Shown here: positions 17,280 to 26,066 of the stretch, in pieces
Layout of the letters: every line of letters begins with the position of its first letter
How positions within the stretch are numbered: position 1 is the stretch's first letter
From: Ulvibacter antarcticus
Lineage (GTDB): Bacteria; Bacteroidota; Bacteroidia; Flavobacteriales; Flavobacteriaceae
Assembly (NCBI RefSeq): GCF_003688405.1
Contig: NZ_REFC01000014.1
Coordinates: 248,001-312,000 of the forward strand
Reading direction: 5' to 3'
Length of the DNA: 64,000 nucleotides
Program-made: the position numbers and the translations under genes
Notes under the pieces: model-generated
Told to the model about the DNA's origin: nothing
Database searches by the model: none
The model's input: the letters and a program-made list of their open reading frames with translations, nothing else

Positions 17280-18278
17280 TCATTTCCTCGATATTTCAAT
17301 GATTAAATCAATAATTCTTGATGAGTAGCCAATTTCATTATCGTACCAACCAATAATTTTCACCATTTTGCCAATAACAGAGGTCATGGAGGCATCAAAA
17401 ATGCAGGAATGTGGGTTTCCAATAATGTCTACAGAGACGATTGGATCTTCGGTATATTCCAGAATTCCCTTTAGTTCATTTTCTGCAGCAAGTTGAAAAG
17501 CTTTATTTATTGTTTCGATACTCACTTCTGTTTTTACGTTAAAAGTGATATCTGTTAATGAACCATTCGGTACAGGTACTCGTATTCCACATCCGCCAAT
17601 AACATCTGCGAGTTCCGGGAAAATTTTCGTCAATGCTTTGGCAGCTCCGGTGGTAGTGGGCACTATCGATTGTCCGGCAGCCCTGGCTCTTCTTAAATCC
17701 CGATGCGGTTGATCATGTAAACTCTGGTCGGAGGTATACGAATGAATTGTTGTAATATAAGCTTGCTCAATACCACAAAGTTGATCAATAATCATTAGCA
17801 TCGGTGCCGCATTGTTAGTAGTACAAGATGCATTAGAAATAATTGTGTCTGAAGCTTCGATGATTTCATTATTCACACCAAGAACAACAGTCTTTATATC
17901 ATCATCGATTGGTGGTACACTCAGTATTACTTTTTTGGCTCCTGCTTTTATATGTTTCTGAAGTTGTTCGCGGCTTTTAAATTTTCCGGTAGCCTCTACC
18001 ACAATGTCTGCGTCTCCCCATGTGAGATTTTCGATATTTGCTTCCGAAGAAAACCGTATAACTTTACCACTTACTATAATTTCCTTTTCTGAAAACGATA
18101 TATCCTCCTTCAGTACACCGTGAATACTGTCGTATTTCAATAAATGACTTAGTGTTTTTGCATCTGCCAAATCATTAACTGCAACCACTTCAATTTCGGG
18201 GTGATTTATAAGCAATCTAAAAAGATTTCTCCCGATGCGTCCAAATCCGTTGATGCCTATTTTTATGGTAGATGCCAT
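17280..18278 (-). CDS. gap: Glyceraldehyde-3-phosphate dehydrogenase, type I
   Basis: The enzyme catalyses the NAD(P)-dependent oxidation of glyceraldehyde 3-phosphate. Its 332 residues start with the Rossmann motif IGINGFGRIGRNLFR. The active site SNASCTTNNAAP has catalytic Cys152, with Asn where many homologs have a second Cys. Further signatures are TTTGAAKALTKIFPEL and WYDNEIGYSSR. The nicotinamide-binding region does not settle a glycolytic versus gluconeogenic role. lipA lies 15 bases upstream, a chance-looking pairing. Confidence 0.95.
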   Translation of the reverse strand: MASTIKIGINGFGRIGRNLFRLLINHPEIEVVAVNDLADAKTLSHLLKYDSIHGVLKEDISFSEKEIIVSGKVIRFSSEANIENLTWGDADIVVEATGKFKSREQLQKHIKAGAKKVILSVPPIDDDIKTVVLGVNNEIIEASDTIISNASCTTNNAAPMLMIIDQLCGIEQAYITTIHSYTSDQSLHDQPHRDLRRARAAGQSIVPTTTGAAKALTKIFPELADVIGGCGIRVPVPNGSLTDITFNVKTEVSIETINKAFQLAAENELKGILEYTEDPIVSVDIIGNPHSCIFDASMTSVIGKMVKIIGWYDNEIGYSSRIIDLIIEISRK

Positions 18279-18293
18279 TATGTATTTTGAAGC

Positions 18294-19166
18294 TTAAGTG
18301 AGGTGCTTTTGGGCTTTGTAAGAGGATCGTACTAAAGCTCCACTTTCTACATGACGAAAACCCATTTCAAGGCCAATCGTCTCGTATTTTTTAAATTGCT
18401 CGGGTGTAATAAATTCCTTTACCGGCAGATGTTTTTTCGAAGGTTGCAAATATTGTCCGATGGTTAAAATCGTTAGATCTACCTTCCGCAAATCCTCCAT
18501 AGTTTTCAGAACTTCTTCCTCTTTTTCACCCAATCCAAGCATGATTCCACTCTTAGTTCGTTCGATACCCTGCTGTTTTAGATAATTTAATACTTCCAAA
18601 CTGCGTTCGTATTTTGCCTGTATGCGGACTTCCCGTGTTAATCTTTTTACCGTCTCCATATTATGTGACACGACTTCAGGTTTAACTGCAATTATACGAT
18701 CTATGTTTCGGGTAGCTCCCTGAAAATCGGGTATTAGGGTTTCTAAGGTAGTTTCAGTATTCATTCGGCGAATTGCTTTCACCGTTTCGGCCCACATAAT
18801 AGAGCCCATGTCTTTAAGATCATCGCGGTCTACAGATGTAATAACCGCATGCTTAATATTCATGATTTTAATTGAGCGTGCTACTTTTTCAGGTTCATCC
18901 CAATCCAAAGTATCCGGACGGCCAGTTTTAACACCACAAAAACCGCAGGAACGAGTACAGGTGTTTCCAAGGATCATAAAAGTTGCAGTACCTTCTCCCC
19001 AACATTCTCCCATATTGGGACAACTTCCCGAGGTACAGATGGTGTGCAAGTCGTATTTTTCGACCAAACCACGTAATTCGGTATATTTTTTACCGGTGGG
19101 AAGTTTTACTCGTAGCCATTTTGGCTTCGGACTTGGTCGTTGAAAATCTACAGTTTCTGTGCTCAT
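18294..19166 (-). CDS. lipA: Lipoyl synthase
   Basis: This radical SAM enzyme inserts two sulfurs into octanoyl groups on lipoyl domains. It has the auxiliary-cluster Cys triad [12 protein letters not shown] and the radical SAM cluster motif CTRSCGFC. The C-terminal [13 protein letters not shown] contains the conserved Ser that ligates the auxiliary cluster. The start at 19166 (MSTETVDFQ) gives 290 residues; the ORF extends four codons further upstream. Confidence 0.96.
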   Translation of the reverse strand: MSTETVDFQRPSPKPKWLRVKLPTGKKYTELRGLVEKYDLHTICTSGSCPNMGECWGEGTATFMILGNTCTRSCGFCGVKTGRPDTLDWDEPEKVARSIKIMNIKHAVITSVDRDDLKDMGSIMWAETVKAIRRMNTETTLETLIPDFQGATRNIDRIIAVKPEVVSHNMETVKRLTREVRIQAKYERSLEVLNYLKQQGIERTKSGIMLGLGEKEEEVLKTMEDLRKVDLTILTIGQYLQPSKKHLPVKEFITPEQFKKYETIGLEMGFRHVESGALVRSSYKAQKHLT

Positions 19167-19265
19167 AGTTGCGTGCAAAGGTACAAATTCCTGATTCCAA
19201 TTTACAAAAGTTTATGGCGAACTTAACGCGTTGAATCTACAAGGCTGAAATCAAAACAGAATCTT

Positions 19266-19838
19266 TTACTTTTTTCTGTTTTGTGTAATAATTTCGGCAA
19301 GTAGTTTTTTGGCTCTAAGAAGTCGGACTTTCACGTTATTTAGTGGCTCATCGAGTGATTCAGAAATTTCATTATAACTCATTTCATGGAAATATCGAAG
19401 ATTGATTACTTCCTGATAATGTGGTTTAAGTTGTTTGATATACAATAGTAGTTCGGCGAGGTTTTGTTCCGTAATAAGTAGATCTTCGGCGGTTGGAGAG
19501 TCATCCGGAATTCTATCTACTTGTTCCTGACTAGCTTCGGAACTGTTGAGATAGACTGCCGCATTTTTTTTGCGACTTTTATCGATCTGAATGTTTTTTG
19601 AAATAGTAATAAGCCAGGTTCCGAAGGTGTAATTTTCATCGAAACTCTCTATTTTGTCGAAAGCTTTCGAAAAGGTTTCAATAGCAATGTCTTCGGCATC
19701 CCATTCGTCTTTTACTCGCTTCATCTGAAATCCAAATACTTCATTCCAAAAACGATCAAGTAAGAATTTAAAGGCGCTTTGCTTACCAGATTTAGCGCTC
19801 TGAATTTGAGTAAGAAGTACTTCGTTTTCTATTTCCAA
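19266..19838 (-). CDS. ECF-type RNA polymerase sigma factor
   Basis: This 190-residue sigma-70 family protein has region 2 (AEDIAIETFSKAFDKI, TWLITISKNIQIDKSRKK) and region 4 (HYQEVINLRYFHEMSYNEIS, NNVKVRLLRAKKLLAEII). No anti-sigma gene follows. Its start overlaps the end of the glycosyltransferase gene by 10 bases, an arrangement that suggests co-translation with an envelope enzyme. The regulon is unknown. Confidence 0.93.
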   Translation of the reverse strand: MEIENEVLLTQIQSAKSGKQSAFKFLLDRFWNEVFGFQMKRVKDEWDAEDIAIETFSKAFDKIESFDENYTFGTWLITISKNIQIDKSRKKNAAVYLNSSEASQEQVDRIPDDSPTAEDLLITEQNLAELLLYIKQLKPHYQEVINLRYFHEMSYNEISESLDEPLNNVKVRLLRAKKLLAEIITQNRKK

Positions 19839-20923
19839 TGTGTGGGTTTTGAAGCGGAATTAGAAATAAAGATACTCATTTGTACGAAAATTAAAAATAA
19901 TTCCAAAGCGGGTAAAAACGGAATCAAGTTCGATTCTTTCAATTTGGAAGCTGCCTTTCCCATAACAATCATATACACTAAAAACCGAATTCCAATGAGG
20001 ATAAGTGGCAACTTCCAATCTACTATAAATAGACTGGCTATCCCAAGCCCCCAAAACAATAAATTGCTGAGATAGAAAAGACTTAACAATACCTTATGAC
20101 TTGTCTTGTATAATTTTGAGGTGCTGATATGTCTTTTTTTCTGAAGTCTCCATGATTTCCATGTTTTCTTCGGAATAGAATAGGTAAAAGCTTCTTCGTT
20201 AAAACAAATGGCAGTGTTACTGGCAGTGGCAACCTCGTTTACAAAAAGATCGTCATCACCTGAAGCGACTTTTATATGTGAGATAAAACCATTATTTGCA
20301 TAATACAGATCACTGTTGTAAGCTAGATTTCGTCCAACTCCCATATACGGAATCCCTATTTTAGCATAGGAGAAGTACTGAACTGCCGTAAGTAGTGTTT
20401 CAAAACGAATGAGGTAATTAAGCAAACCCGAATGTTTTTCATAGCCGCCGTAACCTAAGACAAGCTGTTTGTTTGTAGTAAATTTTGCCGCCATTCTCGA
20501 TAACCAATAATCGCTGGCAGGCTTACAGTCTGCATCTGTAAATAAGAGTCTTTTGTTTTTCGCTTTTTTTATTCCCAGAGTGAGTGCATATTTTTTACTG
20601 CCCCAAAATGCTTCATTATTAACAACATTTACGATTTGTATTCTCTCATCAGTTTCGGCAAAGGATTCCATCACCTCCAGTGTGTCATCACTAGAAGCAT
20701 CGTTAATTAAAATAATTTCAAATTCCGGGTGTTTCTGTGAAAGAAGAAAGGGAAGGTTATGCTTCAGATTTTCGGATTCATTTTTCGCACAAACTATGAC
20801 TGAAACTGGAAATTTTTCCGAAGTTATTTCTCCGGAAGGCTTCAGAAAAGAAAATTTGGAAAAAATAAGTAAGTAAACACAATTAATAAAAGTGAATATT
20901 CCAAAAACGTAAAGTAGCAACAT
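19829..20923 (-). CDS. Membrane-associated family 2 glycosyltransferase
   Basis: The 364-residue protein has an N-terminal membrane helix, then a GT-A catalytic domain (VSVIVCAKNESEN, LINDASSDD, a DxD-type LFTDADCKP, and GDDDLFVNEV), and two to three C-terminal transmembrane helices from about residue 270. A QKKRH motif follows the catalytic core, resembling the QxxRW of processive synthases. It probably makes a cell-envelope glycan or glycolipid. No polysaccharide cluster surrounds it. Confidence 0.9.
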   Translation of the reverse strand: MLLLYVFGIFTFINCVYLLIFSKFSFLKPSGEITSEKFPVSVIVCAKNESENLKHNLPFLLSQKHPEFEIILINDASSDDTLEVMESFAETDERIQIVNVVNNEAFWGSKKYALTLGIKKAKNKRLLFTDADCKPASDYWLSRMAAKFTTNKQLVLGYGGYEKHSGLLNYLIRFETLLTAVQYFSYAKIGIPYMGVGRNLAYNSDLYYANNGFISHIKVASGDDDLFVNEVATASNTAICFNEEAFTYSIPKKTWKSWRLQKKRHISTSKLYKTSHKVLLSLFYLSNLLFWGLGIASLFIVDWKLPLILIGIRFLVYMIVMGKAASKLKESNLIPFLPALELFLIFVQMSIFISNSASKPTHWK

Positions 20924-20950
20924 TGAAAGTAGTTCAGGTTTCAGAAAAGA

Positions 20951-21154
20951 TTAAGAATGTACTTCTTCAGTACAATTTTCGAACTGATCCGGAGTTTTTC
21001 CACAGAAACCACAAGCGTCACCATCTTTATTCAAAAAAGGGCTCTGACTGGCGCAGGTACCCGCAAATTTACCATCCTTCTTACCCCATATTTTTATAGC
21101 GATTCCAGCAAATGCAAGCAGTAATAATACAATTGTTATAACAAAAATTCCCAT
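20951..21154 (-). CDS. Small cysteine-rich membrane protein
   Basis: The start at 21154 gives 67 residues: one transmembrane helix (MGIFVITIVLLLLAFAG) and a soluble tail with Cys in GTCASQ, CGFCGK and ENCTEE. The layout, a helix then GK-x-GTC and paired Cys, is reminiscent of NqrM, the Fe-delivery factor for the Na-NQR complex, but the match is too weak for a name. It could bind iron or a cluster. It lies 27 bases upstream of the glycosyltransferase gene. Confidence 0.7.
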   Translation of the reverse strand: MGIFVITIVLLLLAFAGIAIKIWGKKDGKFAGTCASQSPFLNKDGDACGFCGKTPDQFENCTEEVHS

Positions 21155-21245
21155 GATACTTTTTTGATAGTACAAAAATACAATCTTTCTTGGTGATGTG
21201 CATCAAATTTGGTTAATTTTAGCCCAAATAACAAAGATTAAAAAA

Positions 21246-21839
21246 ATGAAATATCTCTTCCGTACGCTTCTTGTTTGTACTTTGTCTATCGCCTTGTTTT
21301 CATGTAAGAATGAAGTAAAAGAAACTCCAGTTAAAACAGAAATAACCCCTGTAAAAAAGAAAGAGCTTAGCGTTCAGGAAAGCGAGATAGTTTCCAGTAT
21401 TCTGGCTAAAGCGATGGCTACTAAAGAAGCGAAGAAATTCGTTAGTTTCATGCTTACTGCAGGTGTGACCGATATGCTGTCGAAAGATGAAGGCCCTTAT
21501 ACCTTGTTAATACCAACCAATGATGCTATTGATAAAGTAAATAAAAATATAATGACGTCATTGCTTAACCCTGCTAACAAAGCGGACTTGCTCAACTTAG
21601 TGAATAGCCATATAATAAAGGGTGAATTAGACTCAGCTGCTTTAGTTCAAAATATAAAAAAGGGCAATGGAAAATACGAATTTACAACATTGTCTGGAGC
21701 AACCTATACAGCGACAAGAGACGATATAGATATTGTTATCACGGATGTTCGTGGACAAAAAGCCATTTTAGGTAAGACCGATATTCTCGGCTCGAATGGA
21801 ATTCTTCACTTAATGAACTCCGTTTTATCAGTTAACTAG
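21246..21839 (+). CDS. FAS1 (fasciclin) domain lipoprotein
   Basis: The start at 21246 gives a 197-residue lipoprotein with the lipobox ALFSC (Cys20). Residues 50-197 form one FAS1 domain, with the H1 box YTLLIPTNDAIDKV, the central NSHIIKGEL and the H2-like NGILHLMNSVLS. FAS1 proteins act in adhesion or matrix contacts. It converges on murB with a 4-base overlap. Confidence 0.9.
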   Translation: MKYLFRTLLVCTLSIALFSCKNEVKETPVKTEITPVKKKELSVQESEIVSSILAKAMATKEAKKFVSFMLTAGVTDMLSKDEGPYTLLIPTNDAIDKVNKNIMTSLLNPANKADLLNLVNSHIIKGELDSAALVQNIKKGNGKYEFTTLSGATYTATRDDIDIVITDVRGQKAILGKTDILGSNGILHLMNSVLSVN

Positions 21840-22849
21840 ATTACATTTACTTCAGGTTCGATGTAAATGCCAAAAAGTTCTTTCACTTTCTCCTGAATGT
21901 GAATAGCAAGATCCCAGATTTCTTGACCGCTGGCATTGCCATAATTTACTAAGACCAATGCCTGGTTTTTATGTATACCGGCGTCTCCGTATCTTTTTCC
22001 CTTAAAACCAGCTTGCTCAATGAGCCAACCTGCCGGTATTTTGAAGCTAGTGGGGGATAGTTCGTAAAAAGGTGCTGCCGGGTATTTCGATCTAAAAGCA
22101 TGAAAAGTTTCCGTATTAACGACCGGGTTTTTAAAAAAACTACCACTATTTCCGAGTTCTTTTGGATCTGGTAATTTAGATTTTCTAATTGCAATAACGG
22201 CCTCCGAAATATCTTTAATACTAGGATTTTCAATGTTTTTTTCTGAAAGCTGATCCTTTATGGCACCATACGAAATACTCTTAATATGGTTTTTCTTGCT
22301 AAGCCTAAAAACTACTGAAGTAACAATGAATTTCCCTTTTGCTTGTTGTTTAAAGATTGAGTTTCTATAACCAAAATCGCATTCGGCCTTATTGAATTCA
22401 ACCTCATTTTGACTGCTAATTTCCACTGCCTTACAACTTACAAAGCTGTCTTTTAATTCTACTCCATACGCTCCAATATTCTGGATGGGAGAAGTGCCTA
22501 CATTTCCGGGAATTAGTGAAAGGTTTTCAAGTCCGCCGTAATCATGTTCAATGCAATACAATACAAATTCATGCCAGTTTTCCCCAGCCATGGCTTCAAC
22601 AACAACTGAGTCCTCGTCTTCTGAAAGTATTTGTATCCCTTTTAGGTTAAGATGAATAACAAGGGTTTCAATGTCTTTGGTGAGTAGCATATTACTACCA
22701 CCTCCAAGTACAAATGGATTGCTGCAAATAGGGTCTGCAAGTATTGTTTTTAATTCTGAAACATCCGTAACAGAAATATACTGTTTCGCTAGACAATCAA
22801 TCCCGAAGGTGTTGAAGTTTTTTAGCGATTTGTTTATTTCAAGATGCAT
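21836..22849 (-). CDS. murB: UDP-N-acetylenolpyruvoylglucosamine reductase
   Basis: MurB makes UDP-N-acetylmuramate for peptidoglycan. Its 337 residues include the FAD-binding segments FVLGGGSNMLL and LIPGNVGTSPIQNIGAYG, the YRNSIFK motif, the proton-donor Ser region GNSGSFFKNP and a C-terminal IEPEVNVI. Length and the extra middle segment fit type I MurB. The ATG shares a base with the stop of the upstream aminotransferase gene (TAATG). Confidence 0.96.
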   Translation of the reverse strand: MHLEINKSLKNFNTFGIDCLAKQYISVTDVSELKTILADPICSNPFVLGGGSNMLLTKDIETLVIHLNLKGIQILSEDEDSVVVEAMAGENWHEFVLYCIEHDYGGLENLSLIPGNVGTSPIQNIGAYGVELKDSFVSCKAVEISSQNEVEFNKAECDFGYRNSIFKQQAKGKFIVTSVVFRLSKKNHIKSISYGAIKDQLSEKNIENPSIKDISEAVIAIRKSKLPDPKELGNSGSFFKNPVVNTETFHAFRSKYPAAPFYELSPTSFKIPAGWLIEQAGFKGKRYGDAGIHKNQALVLVNYGNASGQEIWDLAIHIQEKVKELFGIYIEPEVNVI

Positions 22850-24039
22850 TAATCCTTGTATTGTTTCAACGCTATTTTTAAGATTTCAACGGCTCTAACA
22901 AGACTCTTTTTGTTTAAAACATAAGCAATGCGTATTTGGTTCAGTCCAACGCCAGGGCTTGAATAGAATCCTGCCGCTGGAGCCACCATAATAGTTTCAC
23001 CATCTACATCAAATTTTTCCAATAACCATTGTGCAAAAGCATCACTGTTTTTTACAGGAAGTTCAACAATGCAATAGAAGGCCCCTTTAGGAACTCCTAC
23101 CTTCACACCGGGAATGTTCTGTAAATGTTTTACCAGCGTATTTCTTCTATCCTCATACTCTTCGATAACTTCATCAAAATAACTTTGAGGTGTGTCCAAA
23201 GCTGCTTCACTGGCGATCTGTGCAAAAGTAGGCGGACTTAGACGCGCCTGCGCAAACTTTAAGGCGGTCTTGATTACCATTTTATTTTTTGAAACAAGAC
23301 ATCCTATTCTAGCGCCACACATACTATAACGCTTGGAAACAGAATCTATAATAATTCCATACTCTTCCATACCCTCTTCTTCAAGAATAGAGTAGTGCTT
23401 GGAACCATCGTAGGTAAATTCACGGTAAACTTCATCGGAAACAAGGAAAAGGTCGTGTTTTTTAACGATAGCTGCTAATTTTTGTATTTCTTCTTTGGAA
23501 TATAGATATCCGGTTGGATTCCCTGGATTACAAATAAGTATCGCCTTGGTTTTTGGCGTAATTAGTTTTTCAAACTCTGAAATAGGAGGTAAAGCAAAAT
23601 TATCCTCGATTTTAGAGATCACAGGAACAATCTTTACACCTGAAGCGGTCGCAAAACCATTGTAATTCGCGTAAAATGGCTCCGGAATGATAATCTCGTC
23701 TCCTGTGTCTGCAATAGTACCCATGGCGAAAAGTAAAGCTTCACTACCACCAGTAGTAACAATAATGTCGTTAGCGGTTGCAGGAATATTGTTCTTATGG
23801 TAATATGCTGCTATTTTCTCGCGATATTCCTGAGAGCCTTCCGATCGAGTATAGGCGAGAATTTCCAGGGAGTGGTGCGCAACGGCTTCCATAGCCTTTG
23901 TTGGAGACTTAATGTCCGGCTGACCAATGTTTAAATGATAAACGGTTTTATTTGCTTTATAAGCTATTTCGGCAAAGGGAACCAATTTACGAATTGGTGA
24001 TTCAGGCATTTGTAAACCTTTTCTGGAGACTGCTGGCAT
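22849..24039 (-). CDS. Class I/II pyridoxal-phosphate aminotransferase (aspartate aminotransferase type)
   Basis: The start at 24039 (MPAVSRKGLQ) gives 396 residues. Fold type I motifs are clear: HLNIGQPD at the N-terminus, ICNPGNPTGYLYS for substrate binding, VSDEVYREF for cofactor pairing and SVSKRYSMCGARIG with the PLP Lys at 236. The family covers aspartate, alanine and aromatic aminotransferases, so the substrate is not certain. It is coupled to murB by a one-base overlap. Confidence 0.93.
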   Translation of the reverse strand: MPAVSRKGLQMPESPIRKLVPFAEIAYKANKTVYHLNIGQPDIKSPTKAMEAVAHHSLEILAYTRSEGSQEYREKIAAYYHKNNIPATANDIIVTTGGSEALLFAMGTIADTGDEIIIPEPFYANYNGFATASGVKIVPVISKIEDNFALPPISEFEKLITPKTKAILICNPGNPTGYLYSKEEIQKLAAIVKKHDLFLVSDEVYREFTYDGSKHYSILEEEGMEEYGIIIDSVSKRYSMCGARIGCLVSKNKMVIKTALKFAQARLSPPTFAQIASEAALDTPQSYFDEVIEEYEDRRNTLVKHLQNIPGVKVGVPKGAFYCIVELPVKNSDAFAQWLLEKFDVDGETIMVAPAAGFYSSPGVGLNQIRIAYVLNKKSLVRAVEILKIALKQYKD

Positions 24040-24132
24040 AATAAATAATTTAATCACAAAGTTGCAAAATTAATTTTATAATTACCACACGCCTTGCTTC
24101 AGTTTAGTGTTTTTTTTTATATCTTAACTAGG

Positions 24133-25485
24133 TTGAAAATAAAAAAAAATACAATTGTTTTTACTGTCTTTGTGGGACTCTGCCTTTGTTGTAATGCATT
24201 GATATTTGCACAGAGCGGATTTAACTTTGAAAAAGGTGTAAAAAAAGACAAGATAGTATTCGAATTGATTAACAATTTGGTGATTGTTCCTGTCGAATTA
24301 AATGGAGAGAAATTATCATTCTTATTGGATACAGGGGTAAATGCCACCATCCTATTTGGTGTTACTCAAGCCGATTCGATTAGAGTTAATGATATAAAGC
24401 CTGTTAAGTTAAGAGGACTTGGAGGTGGTGAGGGCGTTGAAGCATATGTAAGCAGAAATAACATCATTACTCTTGGTCAAGCAACGGATAGAAGTCATTC
24501 CATTTATATAATTTTTGATAAAACTTTGAATTTTTCTCCTAGAATGGGTGTCCCAATTCATGGAATTCTTGGATATGACTTTTTTAAAAAATTCATTGTA
24601 AAAGTTGACTACATTGGTAAGAAAATTACATTTTACGATCCTTCTGCCGACAGGCCAAGAATAGGTCGTGCATTTCAATCATTTGATCTTAATTTCAGAA
24701 AGAACAAACCCTATGTTGATTTTGATGTTTCTCTGGCACAAAAACAAAAAACGGCAACCTTACTCGTAGATTCTGGTTCAAGTGATGCACTATGGCTTTT
24801 TGATGAAGAACATAGTATTATTGAAGTACCTAAAAACTACTTTTCCGACTTTCTCGGCTTAGGACTGAGTGGTCATATTTATGGGAAACGATCTAAAATT
24901 GAAAAAATGGACATTGGCAGATTTCAACTTTCAGAAGTGAATGTGGCATTTCCTAATAAAGCTGCATTGGAAGACGTAGTGTTGGTAGAAGGCCGTGATG
25001 GTAGCCTGGGAGGTGATGTTTTGAAACGTTTTACCGTGATTTTCGATTACCCTTCTAGAAAAATGTACTTGAGAAGAAATGGAAATTTCAATCAGCCGTT
25101 TAATTATAATATGAGTGGCCTTACAATTGAACATAGCGGAATGACACTCGTTAAGGATATTGATAATTCGACATCAGATTTTAGAAACTCAGACAGGATG
25201 AATGAAAGCATTTCTAAAGTAACGATTCAAGTCAGTCCTGTATTTAAATTTTTTATGGCCCCTCGATTTGTGGTTGCAGATGTTAGAGAAAACTCACCAG
25301 CCGGTCGCGCGGGCATTCTGGAGGGAGATGAAATCTTATCTATTAACGGGAAACCTGCATTTCGATTTGAGCTTTATCAAATTATTTCGTTGTTCACTTC
25401 AGATGAAGGCAAACGCATATCGCTTCAGGTGGATCGGGCCGGAAACGTGTTTAAAGTAAAGTTTAAACTTCAGAAAGTAATATAA
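24133..25485 (+). CDS. Secreted retropepsin-like aspartyl protease with PDZ domain
   Basis: I choose the TTG at 24133, which begins a signal peptide (MKIKKNTIVFTVFVGLC, ending ALIFAQ); a TTG 13 codons upstream adds an unlikely leader. Two aspartic protease halves are visible, LLDTGVNATILFG with Asp66 and LLVDSGSSDALWLF with Asp213, so the catalytic pair is in one chain. A C-terminal PDZ domain follows (ENSPAGRAGILEGDEILSIN, residues about 375-450). It is probably periplasmic or surface-exposed. The substrate is unknown. Confidence 0.9.
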   Translation: MKIKKNTIVFTVFVGLCLCCNALIFAQSGFNFEKGVKKDKIVFELINNLVIVPVELNGEKLSFLLDTGVNATILFGVTQADSIRVNDIKPVKLRGLGGGEGVEAYVSRNNIITLGQATDRSHSIYIIFDKTLNFSPRMGVPIHGILGYDFFKKFIVKVDYIGKKITFYDPSADRPRIGRAFQSFDLNFRKNKPYVDFDVSLAQKQKTATLLVDSGSSDALWLFDEEHSIIEVPKNYFSDFLGLGLSGHIYGKRSKIEKMDIGRFQLSEVNVAFPNKAALEDVVLVEGRDGSLGGDVLKRFTVIFDYPSRKMYLRRNGNFNQPFNYNMSGLTIEHSGMTLVKDIDNSTSDFRNSDRMNESISKVTIQVSPVFKFFMAPRFVVADVRENSPAGRAGILEGDEILSINGKPAFRFELYQIISLFTSDEGKRISLQVDRAGNVFKVKFKLQKVI

Positions 25486-25517
25486 AAAAAGCGGTTTCAA
25501 TTATTCATTGAAACCGC
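25484..25517 (-). terminator. Intrinsic terminator of the DUF1573 gene
   Basis: There is a perfect 11-bp stem (25491-25501 with 25507-25517) and a 5-base loop. Seven A on the plus strand at 25484-25490 become a U-run on the minus-strand transcript. Confidence 0.9.
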
Positions 25518-25543
25518 CAATAGATGTTTTAGAAAGCTACTTT

Positions 25544-25939
25544 CTATTCTGATTTTTCCAAGACACTTTTGTCATCGGCTAAAACTTCGCCTTTTATTTT
25601 AAGTGCTTTGATAGGTTCGTCGGCGTTAGAATAAACAGTTACAGTTTTTCTAATTGGACCCACTCTATTCGTGTCGTATTTTACTTGAACAGTGCTCGAA
25701 GCTCCTGGTGCTACCGGTCCATCCGGTTTTTTAGGAACTGTACAACCACAACTTGATTTTACATCAGAAATTATAAGAGGGGCGTCACCTGTATTTGTAA
25801 ACTCAAACACACGAATTCCATCACTTCCTTTAGAGATCTCACCATAATCAATGGTATCCGACTTAAATACGATTTTTGCTTGTGCGTTTGCTGCAAAGCT
25901 AACCAGTGCAACAACAGCGATAAGTACTAATTTTTTCAT
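25544..25939 (-). CDS. Exported DUF1573 protein
   Basis: The 131-residue protein has a signal peptide ending FAANAQA and a single DUF1573/ASH-like immunoglobulin domain (TIDYGEISKGSDGIRVFEFTN, SSCGCTVPKKP, VKYDTNRVGPIRKTVTVYSN). The CGC pair is typical of the family. These proteins are abundant in Bacteroidetes envelopes and their function is not established. It is followed by a strong terminator and appears to be a single-gene unit. Confidence 0.92.
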   Translation of the reverse strand: MKKLVLIAVVALVSFAANAQAKIVFKSDTIDYGEISKGSDGIRVFEFTNTGDAPLIISDVKSSCGCTVPKKPDGPVAPGASSTVQVKYDTNRVGPIRKTVTVYSNADEPIKALKIKGEVLADDKSVLEKSE

Positions 25940-26029
25940 GATTTCATTAATTTAGTAAATGCTAATGTAGGTATCTTTCTTACAAAGTGCAAAATAAGTT
26001 ATTCACTTTTATTATACTTAAGATATAAC

Positions 26030-26037
26030 TACTTTTG
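26030..26037 (+). promoter_or_regulatory. Putative -7 promoter box of valS
   Basis: TACTTTTG matches TAnnTTTG and ends 29 bases before the valS ATG. No TTG was seen at -33. Confidence 0.5.
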
Positions 26038-26066
26038 CCAATTACTTTTCAAAAATCAGACCAAAG

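Noticed and set aside
20951-21154. Naming the Cys-rich membrane peptide NqrM
   Set aside because: The Cys spacing only partly fits and no nqr genes are in the window.
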